Shown: positions 1-11,053 of the stretch, piece after piece
How positions within the stretch are numbered: the first letter of the stretch is position 1
Layout of the letters: the number at the start of each line of letters is the position of its first letter
Origin: JBEKIK01 sp963845975
Lineage (GTDB): Bacteria > Planctomycetota > Planctomycetia > Pirellulales > Thermoguttaceae
Assembly (NCBI GenBank): GCA_963845975.1
Contig: CAWJUD010000002.1
Location: 2,514,133-2,578,132, forward strand
Direction: 5' to 3'
Length of the DNA stretch: 64,000 nt
Program-made: the position numbers and the translations under genes
Notes under the pieces: generated by a model
What the model saw: only the letters and a program-made list of their open reading frames with translations
Told to the model about the DNA's origin: nothing
The model's database searches: none

Positions 1-894
1 GCCGGAGCATTGGCACTGGCATCGCACGGAATTATGACAAAGGCCGCCTTTGCGGCAGAACCCACCGAGATGGCCATCGCCAAATGGAACGGCCCGACTG
101 ATCTTAACCCAGAACAACTTAAACAGGCCGCCGTCAAACTGACCGAAAATGCGATCCAAGCCATCGGCGGGTTGAAGCGATTTATCGGCAATGGCTCGGT
201 GGTTTGGATCAAGCCTAATATCGGCTGGGACCGCAAACCCGAGACGGCAGCCAACACCAATCCCGACGTTGTGGCCACGCTCGTCCGTCTGTGCCTGGAC
301 GCCGGGGCAAAGACGGTCAAGATCGGCGATAATCCATGCGCCATAGCGGCCAAGTCTTATGCTTCCAGCGGCATCGTTGACGCCGCAAAACCGCTTGGTG
401 CCGAAATAGTCTTCATGGACAAGAGCCGGTTCAAGATTACGGAAATCAAGGGCGATCGGATCAAGAGCATACCCATTTATCCGGAAATACTGGAATGCGA
501 CCTCGTTATAAACGTCCCTGTAATTAAGCACCACGAGATGTCCAGATTGACCATGTGCATGAAGAACTACATGGGCGTGGTTGAAAAGCGGCCCACATTC
601 CACCAAGACATGCCCACCTGCCTCTCCGACATCACCCGATTTATGAAACCGCGGATCAGCGTCCTGGATGCGATTCGGGTTCTTAAGGCCCATGGACCGC
701 AGGGCGGAAATCTTGCCGACGTAGAAATGAAACTCGCCCTGGCCGCCGGCACTGATGTCGTCGCCTTGGACGCCTGGGGCGCCGAAATAATGGGCAAGAA
801 ACCCACCGATATCCCCTCGGTTAAAAAAGGCGCGGAACTCGGGCTGGGTAAAATCGACTACCAGTCGATCGCCAAGGAGATCGCCGTTTCATGA
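1..894 (+). CDS. DUF362 domain protein, 5' end outside window
   Basis: The frame is open to the left edge, so the true start lies upstream; the first TTG at 10 is probably internal. The visible amino terminus, ending in a small-residue stretch before AAEPTEM, looks like the tail of an export signal. The body is a DUF362 protein, a family often paired with ferredoxin-type proteins, with motifs such as VVWIKPN, DNPCAIAAKSY and NVPVIKHHEMS followed by KNYMG. Its stop overlaps the start of the next gene by four bases (ATGA), so the two are translationally coupled. The exact biochemical role of DUF362 is not established; a role in periplasmic redox or iron-sulfur chemistry is inferred from the partner gene. 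Confidence 0.85.
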   Translation, partial: AGALALASHGIMTKAAFAAEPTEMAIAKWNGPTDLNPEQLKQAAVKLTENAIQAIGGLKRFIGNGSVVWIKPNIGWDRKPETAANTNPDVVATLVRLCLDAGAKTVKIGDNPCAIAAKSYASSGIVDAAKPLGAEIVFMDKSRFKITEIKGDRIKSIPIYPEILECDLVINVPVIKHHEMSRLTMCMKNYMGVVEKRPTFHQDMPTCLSDITRFMKPRISVLDAIRVLKAHGPQGGNLADVEMKLALAAGTDVVALDAWGAEIMGKKPTDIPSVKKGAELGLGKIDYQSIAKEIAVS

Positions 895-2585
895 GTCCAG
901 CGGTCCGATGGCTTACCACCGCGCGGGTCCGCCGCGTGGTGCAAGTCCTGTTGCTTGCGGCTTTTTTCGCCTTGGTACTCCTGACGCGGTTTCAGGCCGC
1001 GTCGCCCGTCGCCTCGCCAGATGGAAAAACCGAATCCCCTCCGGCATTACAGGCCCCGGCTCCGCTTTTAAAGATATTTTTTCTGACCGACCCGCTGATA
1101 GCGGCCGTCACGGCCCTGACGGCGCATAGCGTGCCAAAAATCGCACTTTGGTCCCTGCTGACAATTGCCGTGACAATCCTCTTAGGCCGGGTATTTTGTG
1201 GTTGGTTCTGCCCGATGGGAACGATCCACGCCATCAGCAGCCGATTATTCCGCCGCCGTAAAAACCGCAGGGGCCTGGGCAATTGGTCCCGATGGCAACT
1301 GGCCAAGTATTATCTTCTCCTTGGATTGCTGGCCGGGGCGATTTTTGGTTTGCACTGGATCTGCGTGTTGGACCCAATCGTCTGGCTCACGCGGACCACG
1401 AGCACCGCCCTTGTGCCCGCCGCCCAATGGGCCGCAAAAGACAGTTCCACGGCCCTATATCAGAGCGATCCTGGCATTGGCCCGGTGCGGATCGACAAGG
1501 TTGTCGAACCGGCTTATCAATTCACCAACAAATACGTATTCGGGCTCGAAGGATCCGACCACGACCCGGCTTATCTCGGCGCAGGCTTGATCCTGCTGTT
1601 TTTTGCGGGCATGGTGGCCCTGAACGCCTGGCGGCCGCGTTTCTGGTGCCGATACCTTTGCCCCCTGGGCGCATTGTTGGGAATATTCTCATGGCGGCCC
1701 CTGTTGCGGCGCAACGTCAAGTCGGAATCCTGCAACCAGTGCGACCTTTGCGGCATGTCTTGCCAAGGAGCGGCAGCCGTTGGGCCGGGCGGCGCTTGGA
1801 AACCCATGGAATGCCTGGGGTGCATGGATTGCAGTGAATCTTGCCGCCACGAAAGCCTGTCATTCCAATTTACCCTGCCCTGGCACAAAGAACCCAAAAT
1901 CGAATCAATCGATCTTGGCCGCCGAGGAATGATGGCAGCGGCAATCGGCGGCATTGTAACGCTGGCAGCCATGCGCATAAGCCCCCAGGCACGCGGCAGG
2001 ACTTTCAACCCGATGCTTATTCGTCCACCGGGCGCACGGCCCGAGCGCGAATTCCTCCAACGCTGCACCGGTTGCGGGCTGTGCATGAAGGTCTGCCCGA
2101 CCGGCGGCCTCCAGCCCACTTTGACCGAGGCCGGCCTGGAAGGACTTTGGACCCCGATGCTCGTGCCGCAGATCGGCTACTGCGATTATATGTGCAATCT
2201 TTGCGGCCAGGTCTGCCCGACCGAAGCAATCTTGCCGCTTGCGCTTGAGGACAAACAAGCAACGCGGATCGGACTGGCGTCGTTCGACATCACCCGCTGC
2301 ATCCCATACGCCTACGGACGCAACTGCATGGTTTGCGAGGAACATTGCCCAATCCCGGATAAGGCCATCTATTGCCTGGAAGTCGAAATTCAAGACCGCA
2401 ACGGCGAGAAGAAAACGATCAAACGGCCGTATGTCGATGCGGAAAAATGCATCGGCTGCGGCATTTGCGAGCACGTATGTCCATACAGGGACCGTCCCGC
2501 GATCCGTGTGACCTGCGCAAACGAATCCCGCAACACGGACAACCAACCGATCCTGGGCAACGGCGAAGAATATCCTGTAGCGTAG
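891..2585 (+). CDS. NapH/NosR-like polyferredoxin membrane protein
   Basis: A 564-residue protein with an amino-terminal membrane helix, then two membrane-proximal CGWFCPMG and CRYLCPLG signatures typical of the NapH/NosR/MauN group, followed by cysteine clusters CNQCDLCGMSC and CLGCMDCSESC. A twin-arginine-like RRGMMAAAIGG segment and hydrophobic stretch precede a second ferredoxin part with CTGCGLCMKVCP, CNLCGQVCP, CMVCEEHCP and CIGCGICEHVCP clusters. It should pass electrons across or along the membrane. The four-base overlap with the DUF362 gene indicates one operon. The apparent fusion of a NapH-type membrane half with a Tat-like ferredoxin half is longer than classical NapH (about 290 residues). 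Confidence 0.9.
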   Translation: MSPAVRWLTTARVRRVVQVLLLAAFFALVLLTRFQAASPVASPDGKTESPPALQAPAPLLKIFFLTDPLIAAVTALTAHSVPKIALWSLLTIAVTILLGRVFCGWFCPMGTIHAISSRLFRRRKNRRGLGNWSRWQLAKYYLLLGLLAGAIFGLHWICVLDPIVWLTRTTSTALVPAAQWAAKDSSTALYQSDPGIGPVRIDKVVEPAYQFTNKYVFGLEGSDHDPAYLGAGLILLFFAGMVALNAWRPRFWCRYLCPLGALLGIFSWRPLLRRNVKSESCNQCDLCGMSCQGAAAVGPGGAWKPMECLGCMDCSESCRHESLSFQFTLPWHKEPKIESIDLGRRGMMAAAIGGIVTLAAMRISPQARGRTFNPMLIRPPGARPEREFLQRCTGCGLCMKVCPTGGLQPTLTEAGLEGLWTPMLVPQIGYCDYMCNLCGQVCPTEAILPLALEDKQATRIGLASFDITRCIPYAYGRNCMVCEEHCPIPDKAIYCLEVEIQDRNGEKKTIKRPYVDAEKCIGCGICEHVCPYRDRPAIRVTCANESRNTDNQPILGNGEEYPVA

Positions 2586-2751
2586 AAATAAAATCAGGGC
2601 AATCTTCGTCAATTTCTCTCCCTATTGTTGCGTTTTATTATTTTGTCTTGACTTTATTGGGATCCAGTTCCAAACGCAGGTAATCGTACAGCACGCCTTG
2701 CCTTCATCTCAGAAAGGATCTAATTTACGAAGGAAGAGAATTGACAAACCA

Positions 2752-3075
2752 TTACCATCCCATCACCATGTTCGACTCGATCACCTTGCGGGAGTGATCC
2801 AGGTCGGAACCGGTTTTTTGCATGTAGAGCCGAATGGCATGCAACTTGTCGCCGGCGGCCTTGGCCAGACAATCCCGGGCCGTATGGCAGGGGTCGGCCG
2901 CCCCGTTTATGCCCAACGCCGCCTTGGATATCACCCACGTATCACGGGGACGCCGGGTAACACGCATAGGCGGTTCATGAGGATAGCTCTCCTCGACAAC
3001 TTGAGTTGCGGCCTCTTCGTCGGCCGCCCAGGTAATGATGATGTGCGACTCGGTTTCAATCTCAAACAAGGGCAT
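2752..3075 (-). CDS. conserved small hypothetical protein
   Basis: A 107-residue protein beginning MPLFEIETESHIIITWAA. This amino terminus resembles those of the small proteins at 25279 and 26660 (MPIYEIEQ, MPKYRVEA), which suggests a shared beta-strand opening fold. No catalytic motif is visible. It stands alone, convergent with the ferredoxin operon, and an AAAGG lies upstream of the ATG. Function unknown. Confidence 0.6.
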   Translation of the reverse strand: MPLFEIETESHIIITWAADEEAATQVVEESYPHEPPMRVTRRPRDTWVISKAALGINGAADPCHTARDCLAKAAGDKLHAIRLYMQKTGSDLDHSRKVIESNMVMGW

Positions 3076-3228
3076 GGATCTGGCCTTTAGGAAAGGGATG
3101 GCGGGCAGTGAATAATAGGAAGGAACACAATAATTAAACTTTAAATCTAATGACCGCCAACGTCAACAGGTTGGAATGGTTTTACTTTTTTTGACCCCTG
3201 AGAGAGGGGCCGGGAATAAGCAATTACC

Positions 3229-3367
3229 CAAGTCAGGAGGTCGGAAATTCTTGTCTGCCCCGAAAAAGTCCAGCTAATTCAGGAGGCTGGACATTCTTGA
3301 CTACCCCGAAAAAGTCCAACCAAAATCAGGAGGGCAAAAATTCTTCTCTGGCTCAAAAAAACAGATA
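3229..3367. repeat. three imperfect 46-47 bp tandem repeats
   Basis: The anchor TCAGGAGG occurs at 3233, 3279 and 3326. Each is followed by an ATTCTTGNCT stretch and, in the first two units, CCCCGAAAAAGTCCA. The third unit is more decayed. The repeats lie between the end of the diguanylate cyclase gene and the small gene at 2752. No coding capacity is evident. Confidence 0.75.
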
Positions 3368-3393
3368 AAAAAAGACAGGCAAGAATGCCTGTC
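3367..3393 (-). terminator. Rho-independent terminator
   Basis: Perfect 8-bp stem GACAGGCA / TGCCTGTC with an AGAA loop (3374-3393). On the minus strand it is followed by a run of T (AAAAAAA at 3367-3373 on the plus strand). It lies 45 bases past the stop of the diguanylate cyclase gene and probably ends that transcript. Confidence 0.8.
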
Positions 3394-3437
3394 GTCTTGT
3401 TTAAAATTGGTCAGGTCTTTTTAATGTAGCGTCTTAT

Positions 3438-4361
3438 TTATACTACGCTCAGAACTTCTTCTTCAGGCACGCGGGTTATATTCGCGCCATCGTTCCAGAA
3501 AACACAATTTCGGCCTGAAATTTTGGACCGGTATAACGCGGCATCGGCCCGAGTCAGCAATGTTTCCTGGGTATCCTCTTTTTGGGCCGAAGACACGCCG
3601 CCGCTGATGGTCAAGGATAATTTCTCCTGCACCTTTGCCCTTAGACGTTCGCTGAGTATGCAGGCCCCGTTGTGGTCCGTTTGGGGCATGACCACCACGA
3701 ATTCATCGCCGCCGTATCGCGTCACTATATCCGTTTCCCGCACATATTCATCGAACAGTCGAGCAAGATCCTGAAGCATTCTATCGCCGTGCAGATGCCC
3801 CTGCTCGTCGTTTATGCGTTTAAAATGATCGATATCGAATATTACCAGCGAAAACGGCGTCTCGTATCGGCTCAGAAGGGCAAACTGGGCTTGTATGGTG
3901 TCGTCCAGAGCGCGGCGGTTTTTGACGTTTGTCAATGGATCGGTTCGCACTTCCGTGAAGGTCATTAGGTTTGCGCTCTGTTGGCGGATTTCGTCGTAAG
4001 CGTTGGCCATTTGCGTCGCTAATTTCAGGGTAGGTTTCAGTATTTCCTCGGCCTCGCGGCAAAGTTCTTTCCAAGCCGATTCATCATGCTGATCGCTGAG
4101 CCTGCCGATGTGATCCTTGAATCGCGTGACGTTGGCATGGTGCTTCGCCAAACTCTTGCGGATTCCCCACGATATCTTCTCCAATTCCGCAGCCACGGTC
4201 TGCGCATGCCGCAATTCCCGCTTTGAATGCTCGACCATCTCATTGGTCGTCTTCCGGGTCCGCCGGCCCACTAAATACCCGATGGTTGCCACGATAGCCA
4301 AAGCCAAGGGGATGGGGATATGAACCATCCAGACATCCAGGTTGCCAAAGAGGTACTGCAT
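3438..4361 (-). CDS. membrane-anchored diguanylate cyclase (GGDEF)
   Basis: 307 residues. An amino-terminal membrane helix (about residues 12-32) is followed by a coiled-coil-like linker and a carboxy-terminal GGDEF domain starting at DPLTNVKNRRALD. The active-site loop is RYGGDEF, and an RETD sequence five residues upstream matches the inhibitory I-site (RxxD). It should make cyclic di-GMP from two GTP and be product-inhibited. No sensor domain is recognisable in the linker. The small membrane protein gene at 4450-4587 lies just upstream in the same direction. Confidence 0.93.
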   Translation of the reverse strand: MQYLFGNLDVWMVHIPIPLALAIVATIGYLVGRRTRKTTNEMVEHSKRELRHAQTVAAELEKISWGIRKSLAKHHANVTRFKDHIGRLSDQHDESAWKELCREAEEILKPTLKLATQMANAYDEIRQQSANLMTFTEVRTDPLTNVKNRRALDDTIQAQFALLSRYETPFSLVIFDIDHFKRINDEQGHLHGDRMLQDLARLFDEYVRETDIVTRYGGDEFVVVMPQTDHNGACILSERLRAKVQEKLSLTISGGVSSAQKEDTQETLLTRADAALYRSKISGRNCVFWNDGANITRVPEEEVLSVV

Positions 4362-4449
4362 AGCCTTTTTTTAATAATCTGTATGTTGATGCCCCGTAAA
4401 AGCCCGACATATGGGCTCGTCGTTCCGGCAGCGTCTTCTAAAATGTCCG

Positions 4450-4587
4450 CTAATACTGCGACCGGGAACCAAACCCGCGCAGGCAAATCAGGCCGATAAT
4501 GATCACCACGGCCAGGACCAGCAACCACTGCTGCGGACTCAGGCGAGCCGCGTAATGAAATACTTCACGTATCCAGTTATACACCAT
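4450..4587 (-). CDS. 45-residue single-pass membrane protein
   Basis: The ATG at 4587 opens a 45-codon frame: MVYNWIREVFHYAARLSP, then a strongly hydrophobic helix (WLLVLAVVIIIGLICL) and a basic tail ending SRSQY. Positive charge after the helix fits a small inner-membrane protein. It lies 88 bases upstream of the membrane-bound diguanylate cyclase in the same direction, so a regulatory or complex partnership is possible. The function is unknown. Confidence 0.5.
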   Translation of the reverse strand: MVYNWIREVFHYAARLSPQQWLLVLAVVIIIGLICLRGFGSRSQY

Positions 4588-4792
4588 GGCTTTCCCGTCT
4601 GCGTCTATTTTGCATTCTCTAATAAGTTTAGGTCATTAATATCCCGCTCACATTTCCGCCTCACGTGTAATAATGCCCGGTGCAATAACGCTAGATAAGG
4701 AATTTGCCAATTGTAATGATTAAAAAACCTAAACCTTCGACACGTGGTAATTACATATACCCAACTTGCCGAATAATTACACCCATCTTTTT

Positions 4793-4970
4793 AAGTACTT
4801 ACTGGAGTTTTGCAACTTACTCCCCTCTACCTTTGGGAGAGGGGCTGGGGTGAGGGCCTGGGTAGATCAAACAGTTAAGGTAAGACTTTTTTCCCTAAAA
4901 ACCCTCACCCTAACCCTCTCCCAGCGGGAGAGGGGACTTTGATTTTCCTTTTTGCAAAACTCCAGTACTT
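4793..4970. repeat. REP/MITE-like inverted-repeat element
   Basis: About 178 bp with matching outer arms (AAGTACTTACTGGAGTTTTGCAA at the left, its near-complement at the right). Inside are paired CCCCTCTCCC-like and GGGAGAGGGG blocks around GGGTGAGGG. A related half-element lies at 9892-9975. The gap between 4588 and 5047 holds nothing else recognisable. No transposase is encoded. Confidence 0.7.
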
Positions 4971-5047
4971 ATACGACTGTTACTTATCTCGGATGCCCAT
5001 GACCGTTTGCGGTTTCGCAACGGATCTCCGACAGTTTATCCCGAAAT

Positions 5048-5821
5048 TCAGGATTGCAGCCGCTTGACTATCTTTCTGACGACGATGCGCGGACCAAGAC
5101 GAACCGAGAAGATGCCAAGTTTGTTTCTGAATCCCGGTATAACGAGCACTTTGCCGCGGCGAAATCCTCGATAGCCCGTCGAAGCCACGCTTTTCGCATC
5201 CATCACGCCAAGACGAAACAATAGAGTATCCTCCTCGTGCGCAACGGCGGCAAACCCCGTGGCAGTGGGACCCGGGGCAAGGCATGTTACTTTGATCTTT
5301 GTCCCGGCCAGTTCTTCAGCCAAGGCCTCGGTAAAGGACACGACATAAGCTTTGGCGGCAAAATAAACCGCCATATTCGGCCCCGGTTGAAACCCGGCCG
5401 TTGAACCGACGTTTAAAATGCCGCCCCGTCCCCGCTCGATCATCCCCGGCAGGAACAGCCTGGACAGGTGCGTCAGCGCCGTGATGTTCACCTGAATCAT
5501 GTCCAACTGTCGTTGTGTCGGCAGCTCCGCAAAGGTTCCCAGCGACCCGAACCCGGCATTATTCACAACGACATCCACCGTGACTCCCTTTGCCGTCAAG
5601 CCATCGAAAATGGTTTGGGGCGCCGCGGCATTGGCCAGGTCATTGGGCTCAACCAGGACGTCCACGCCGTGATCCCGCTTAAGTTCTTCGGCCAGCAGTT
5701 CAAGTGCGCCCCGGTTCCGGGCAACCAGAACAAGATTGCTTTTATCGGCGGCAAACAGTTTCGCCAATTCCAAGCCGATGCCTGATGACGCGCCGGTGAT
5801 CAAGACGGTTTCTTTAGCCAT
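5048..5821 (-). CDS. short-chain dehydrogenase/reductase (SDR)
   Basis: 257 residues with the classical SDR order: cofactor loop TGASSGIG (residues 9-16), NNAGFG, active-site serine in NVGSTAGF, and the catalytic YFAAK (YxxxK). The arginine after the first strand (VARNRG) suggests NADP(H). The substrate is unknown. It resembles the DltE/YqjQ-like general SDRs. It is divergent from the cupin gene at 5938. Confidence 0.92.
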   Translation of the reverse strand: MAKETVLITGASSGIGLELAKLFAADKSNLVLVARNRGALELLAEELKRDHGVDVLVEPNDLANAAAPQTIFDGLTAKGVTVDVVVNNAGFGSLGTFAELPTQRQLDMIQVNITALTHLSRLFLPGMIERGRGGILNVGSTAGFQPGPNMAVYFAAKAYVVSFTEALAEELAGTKIKVTCLAPGPTATGFAAVAHEEDTLLFRLGVMDAKSVASTGYRGFRRGKVLVIPGFRNKLGIFSVRLGPRIVVRKIVKRLQS

Positions 5822-5937
5822 GGTTTTTCTCCCCGTTAAACCTTAAAATGACCGGGTTGTGATATCGAACTTAAAGACATCGTATTCAAACGGAGAATTT
5901 TAATCAAAATAATTTTTCCCAACAGGCAGGCTGGTCC

Positions 5938-6264
5938 ATGAAGGCAAAAAACATTTTCCACGGCATTCCACCCGAACTGGCCGAGGAATTGCTCACTACC
6001 ATACATACCGCCAAAAATATTCGTATCGAGCGGATTGTATCGCAGGGACAGTGCTCTCCGCAAGGATTCTGGTACGATCAGATTGAAAACGAATGGTTGA
6101 TCGTCCTGAAAGGCAAGGCCTCAATTCAATTCGACGGCGATCCCGAACCCGTGGATCTCCGCCCCGGTTCTTATCTGAACATCCCCGCCCACGTAAGGCA
6201 TCGCCTTGTGCGAAGCAGCCAAACCCGGCAGACTGTCTGGCTGGCGATCCACTACGGCGATTAA
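5938..6264 (+). CDS. small cupin domain protein
   Basis: A 108-residue single cupin. The motif region FWYDQIENEWLIVLKGKASI carries the usual glutamate and glycine positions, and the second motif is LRPGSYLNIPAHVRHRL. The metal-binding histidine of motif 1 appears to be replaced. Members of this group are often annotated as uncharacterised cupins. The GTG/ATG ambiguity is absent; ATG at 5938 follows a weak GGCAGG site. Confidence 0.85.
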   Translation: MKAKNIFHGIPPELAEELLTTIHTAKNIRIERIVSQGQCSPQGFWYDQIENEWLIVLKGKASIQFDGDPEPVDLRPGSYLNIPAHVRHRLVRSSQTRQTVWLAIHYGD

Positions 6265-6368
6265 AAGGATCATGCTATGCTGGCGATAGCGTAATAAGTC
6301 TGGCATTACGGATCATTTTTCAATGCAAATGTCATCAAGATGCGGAAATTTCGACGTCTCGGGGATTA

Positions 6369-8105
6369 TTATTGTAGTGGAAAATCCTCTTCCACGACCC
6401 TGATATTCAATCCCTTACCGTCTTTTTTATTTCCGCTCGTGTCCACAATCAAGTCGCCTTTGACATTCGAAGCATCGTATATCAGACTTGTTTTGAATGC
6501 CTCCTCGGCCGGATTTTTACTGAACTCGAACTGCGGCTGGAACTCGCCATCGTAGCGAATGCCGGTGGAAATCCGGACCGTGCGAATCCTACCCACAAAA
6601 GTGTATTTAGGATTGTATTGTCCAATGCCTATATAGCCTACAACGAACATGGCCGGTCCCGCCTTTTGTGCGCCTTTATCCGTGTGGACCAAGCGGCCGT
6701 CCACGAAGAAGCAGATTTTCTCGTCGTCAAAGGTCACTGCCAGATGGGCCCATTTACGAATCGGCAAAAATTCACTCGTCCAAAAGTCCCGCAGATCTTT
6801 GTTTTTTTGCGTACGCCGCCCGCCCAATTGACCATCCTTGCCGATCCGCACGCCCAGTCCGCCGGTGGATAGTTTGGCGTCGTCGCTGCCAAAGACGAAC
6901 ATATCTGCATTTTCGGCGGCCGCCGGACACCAAATCCAGGCTTCCACGGTCGAGGGCATGGATCGTTGCACCGGAGTGACGATCGCCGATTCTCCGGAAA
7001 ATACAAACACCTTGCGGCGCTCGGTCTTCGGCGCTTCAACCGTTCTTGGAACGTATGCGGCCCGGGCGTCAATGGGCCGGTTGATTTTCATCGGAGGATT
7101 AAATGGCGGATTATTTTTACTGACCGGTGGTACGTCGCTTGCAGCATTTGTGGTTGCAACATTAGTGTTTGTAACGTTCGCGGTTGGTTTCGGGGGAGTG
7201 GCGCTTGAGCCGTTCAACGGCGCAGTTGGCATTTCTTTTTGCAGAAGAATCGACAGTTTCTCGTTCTGGCCGGGCCTGGGGGCCAACAATTGACTGAACG
7301 GCTTATAACCTTCGCAGGATGCCGTGATAAGCACATAACTCCGCCAGGCAATATTATCGAAACGGATTTCCCGCGTCTTTCCAGCCCCGGTAATTGTTCC
7401 CATATTGTTCTGTACGGCAAGCGCGGCCGAAGGAGGGTCGATCTCCACGTTGTAAATGGCTGCCCCCGCGCTCCTGGGCCGCCTTTCCGACCGGCCGCCC
7501 TTTGCAGCGCCAGCCTGATCTCCCGAGGCCGCCTGGTCCGCTATAGCGTTAGGATCCTTTTCCCTGTCCGGTATGATGTATAGAAAAATTACCAGGACCA
7601 TAGCCAGAAAAAGGCCTCCCCCCAAAACGGAAAAAATTACCCGCATCTGCCGCAAATTCTGTAAAACAGGAGCATCTTCCGCCGGCACATCTTCGGCCGG
7701 CGGCGGTTGGGCTTGCCAGACCGGCGGCGGTTGTTCTCGGTCTGCTAAAGGCACCGTCGATTTAAATCCGGCCAGTGGAGGAATCCTTGACGGCTTTTCT
7801 TGACGCCCTCCGCCGGTCCGCCTGGCCTGCTGCCTGACGTTGATTTTTAATTGTAAATCATAAGCCGGCTTTTTTTTCTTATCCAGCAAGCACAACCGGG
7901 CGGCCGCCAGTTCGTTTAACAATTTCTGCGACTCCGCTGTATGTTCGCCCGTGGCCCTTTGCTGCACATAAGCCATTTGCCTGTTTGCCGCGGCGTCGAT
8001 CACTTCCGGGTCGGACTCGAAAAGATCGATGGCCAGCAACCGGTAATAATTCGGCGGCTGATCTTTAGGAGGGATACCCAGCCATTTATGATATGGATCG
8101 AACAT
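6369..8105 (-). CDS. membrane protein with HPD-less J-like domain and LamG domain
   Basis: The ATG at 8105 (MFDPYHKWLGIP) is preferred over the GTG four codons upstream because this opening is typical of a planctomycete family. Order: a J-like helical region (YRLLAIDLFE, then NELAAARLCLLDKKKKPAYD, matching the end of DnaJ J-domains but with RAT where HPD should be); one membrane helix (VIFSVLGGGLFLAMVLVIFL); a PEGA-like segment (NVEIDPPSAALAV); a Pro/Asn/Thr linker; and a LamG/concanavalin-like domain (VEAWIWCPA, WAHLAVTFDD, VGRIRTVRIS). The extracytoplasmic part may bind carbohydrate. It is divergent from the Hsp70 gene, which fits a chaperone-linked role (inference). Confidence 0.85.
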   Translation of the reverse strand: MFDPYHKWLGIPPKDQPPNYYRLLAIDLFESDPEVIDAAANRQMAYVQQRATGEHTAESQKLLNELAAARLCLLDKKKKPAYDLQLKINVRQQARRTGGGRQEKPSRIPPLAGFKSTVPLADREQPPPVWQAQPPPAEDVPAEDAPVLQNLRQMRVIFSVLGGGLFLAMVLVIFLYIIPDREKDPNAIADQAASGDQAGAAKGGRSERRPRSAGAAIYNVEIDPPSAALAVQNNMGTITGAGKTREIRFDNIAWRSYVLITASCEGYKPFSQLLAPRPGQNEKLSILLQKEMPTAPLNGSSATPPKPTANVTNTNVATTNAASDVPPVSKNNPPFNPPMKINRPIDARAAYVPRTVEAPKTERRKVFVFSGESAIVTPVQRSMPSTVEAWIWCPAAAENADMFVFGSDDAKLSTGGLGVRIGKDGQLGGRRTQKNKDLRDFWTSEFLPIRKWAHLAVTFDDEKICFFVDGRLVHTDKGAQKAGPAMFVVGYIGIGQYNPKYTFVGRIRTVRISTGIRYDGEFQPQFEFSKNPAEEAFKTSLIYDASNVKGDLIVDTSGNKKDGKGLNIRVVEEDFPLQ

Positions 8106-8334
8106 CGAGCGTTTCACTTATTTCTTATGCAATCGTTCACCGGGTATCTTTTATACGGGTCGTGAACGGTCACTGTATTTAAACAAACTCCAATTCCCCG
8201 CCCTAGGGGGCATGCTTGTTAAAAGTTGTTAAAAATAGTATATTACTTTTATATTACATCACACGGCTGGTAGTGCAATCCCGCTGGAACGGGAATGTAC
8301 CCAATTAACAGGAAACTCCGCCGCAGGCCGGACC

Positions 8335-9888
<1,554 letters not shown>

Positions 9889-9891
9889 CAG

Positions 9892-9975
9892 GAGTTTTGC
9901 AAAATGTTAATTCAATGTCCCCTCTCCGGGCACCGACCGAAGGTTGGTCGGGAGAGGGTTGGGGTGAGGGCGGTT
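9892..9975. repeat. partial copy of the REP-like element
   Basis: Begins GGAGTTTTGCAA and continues through CCCCTCTCC, a GACCGAAGGTTGGTC hairpin and GGGTTGGGGTGAGGG, matching one half of the element at 4793-4970. It occupies the gap between the Hsp70 and FHA-like genes and could act as a terminator or mRNA stabiliser. Confidence 0.6.
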
Positions 9976-10041
9976 TATAATTGAATAATCGATTAAAAAT
10001 CTGTTTTGTGATAGGCTCTTAATCTCCAACCACCTGCAATC

Positions 10042-10551
10042 ATGGCAATCACTGTAGAACTTGGCATCGGTCAAATAATCACCGTCCAGCACGACTCCGC
10101 GACCATTGGACAAGCCCCGGGCAGCGACATCCTCATTTCTAATTCGCCGAAAATCCAACCGCTCCATGCCCGGATCGTCAAAGTGGCCAACAAATGGATG
10201 ATCGAGTCGGCCGGCGACTGGCTATTGCAGGTCGGCGACGGCGTGCCCGGACGCAAACTCTGGCTCAATCCCGGCGACCTCATCCATCTTTCCGAGTCCG
10301 GACCTTACATGGTCTTCGAGCCCAAACCAAAGGCTGCAAAACCCGTCGTTAAACCGGCCGAACCGGTGCCGGCTCAAACAGCGGAAACAGCCGAATCAGA
10401 TAAGCCCACCATTCCTCCCTTCCTTCAACCCGTCCAGCGCGCCCCTGCCGAAAAACCGAAAAAACCGCAACCCGGCAAGCAACTCGACGAAGAAGACGAG
10501 ATATGGGAAGAAGTGTTCGGCTACTGGATGGAAGAACGGCATAAAGGGTGA
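10042..10551 (+). CDS. FHA-like domain protein
   Basis: 169 residues. The first 95 residues resemble a forkhead-associated fold (ATIGQAPGSDILIS, then PLHARIV), but the conserved arginine of IGR is glutamine, so phosphothreonine binding is doubtful. The rest is an Ala/Pro/Lys-rich linker ending in an acidic DEEDEIWEEVFGYW tail. It follows the Hsp70 gene in the same direction and may form part of the same transcription unit. Confidence 0.7.
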   Translation: MAITVELGIGQIITVQHDSATIGQAPGSDILISNSPKIQPLHARIVKVANKWMIESAGDWLLQVGDGVPGRKLWLNPGDLIHLSESGPYMVFEPKPKAAKPVVKPAEPVPAQTAETAESDKPTIPPFLQPVQRAPAEKPKKPQPGKQLDEEDEIWEEVFGYWMEERHKG

Positions 10552-10795
10552 TATATACCCAGGTGCAGGGATAAACAGGATAAAGGAACAGGATAGAGAT
10601 GTCAGGAACCATTAATTTCGTGGAATGTGTTTGGAGCACCGGTACAGCCGCAACTTGCGCAGCGAGGTGTGGTCTTGACTGACAAGAATCCATTAATACA
10701 AGGAACATCATCCACTCTGAGACCGTCTCGACTGCATCGGGCATTGCGGATCGCTCCGGGATGCGCCACGCTATCTATGTTCTGTATCAGAATGC

Positions 10796-11048
10796 GTGGG
10801 GCTTGACCTGCTAAACGTCGTAATGGTCTTCATGTTCCTTATCGGAATTGTATTATGCTATTCTTCGAATGCGGTTGGTTTATTTTTTTTTGATTGGCGG
10901 AGTTGTATCGCTGTGGTTTGGAGACATGCCTTTCAGATCATGCGAGCGCTCAGCACGTGCTCGGATACGAAGGGGCGAGTGCGTCTATTGTGGTAGTAAA
11001 ATCAACGGCTCTTGTAAGAAATGTTCTGAGGATAAAGGTGTCAGATAA
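10796..11048 (+). pseudogene. possible frameshifted zinc-ribbon membrane peptide
   Basis: One frame gives a hydrophobic start (VVMVFMFLIGIVLCY). A second frame gives a further hydrophobic stretch, then RRGECVYCGSKINGSCKKC, close to the zinc ribbon common in planctomycete small proteins. The two frames meet at a long T run near 10880, so a frameshift is likely. Confidence is low; it could be chance. Confidence 0.3.
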
Positions 11049-11053
11049 GGCAT

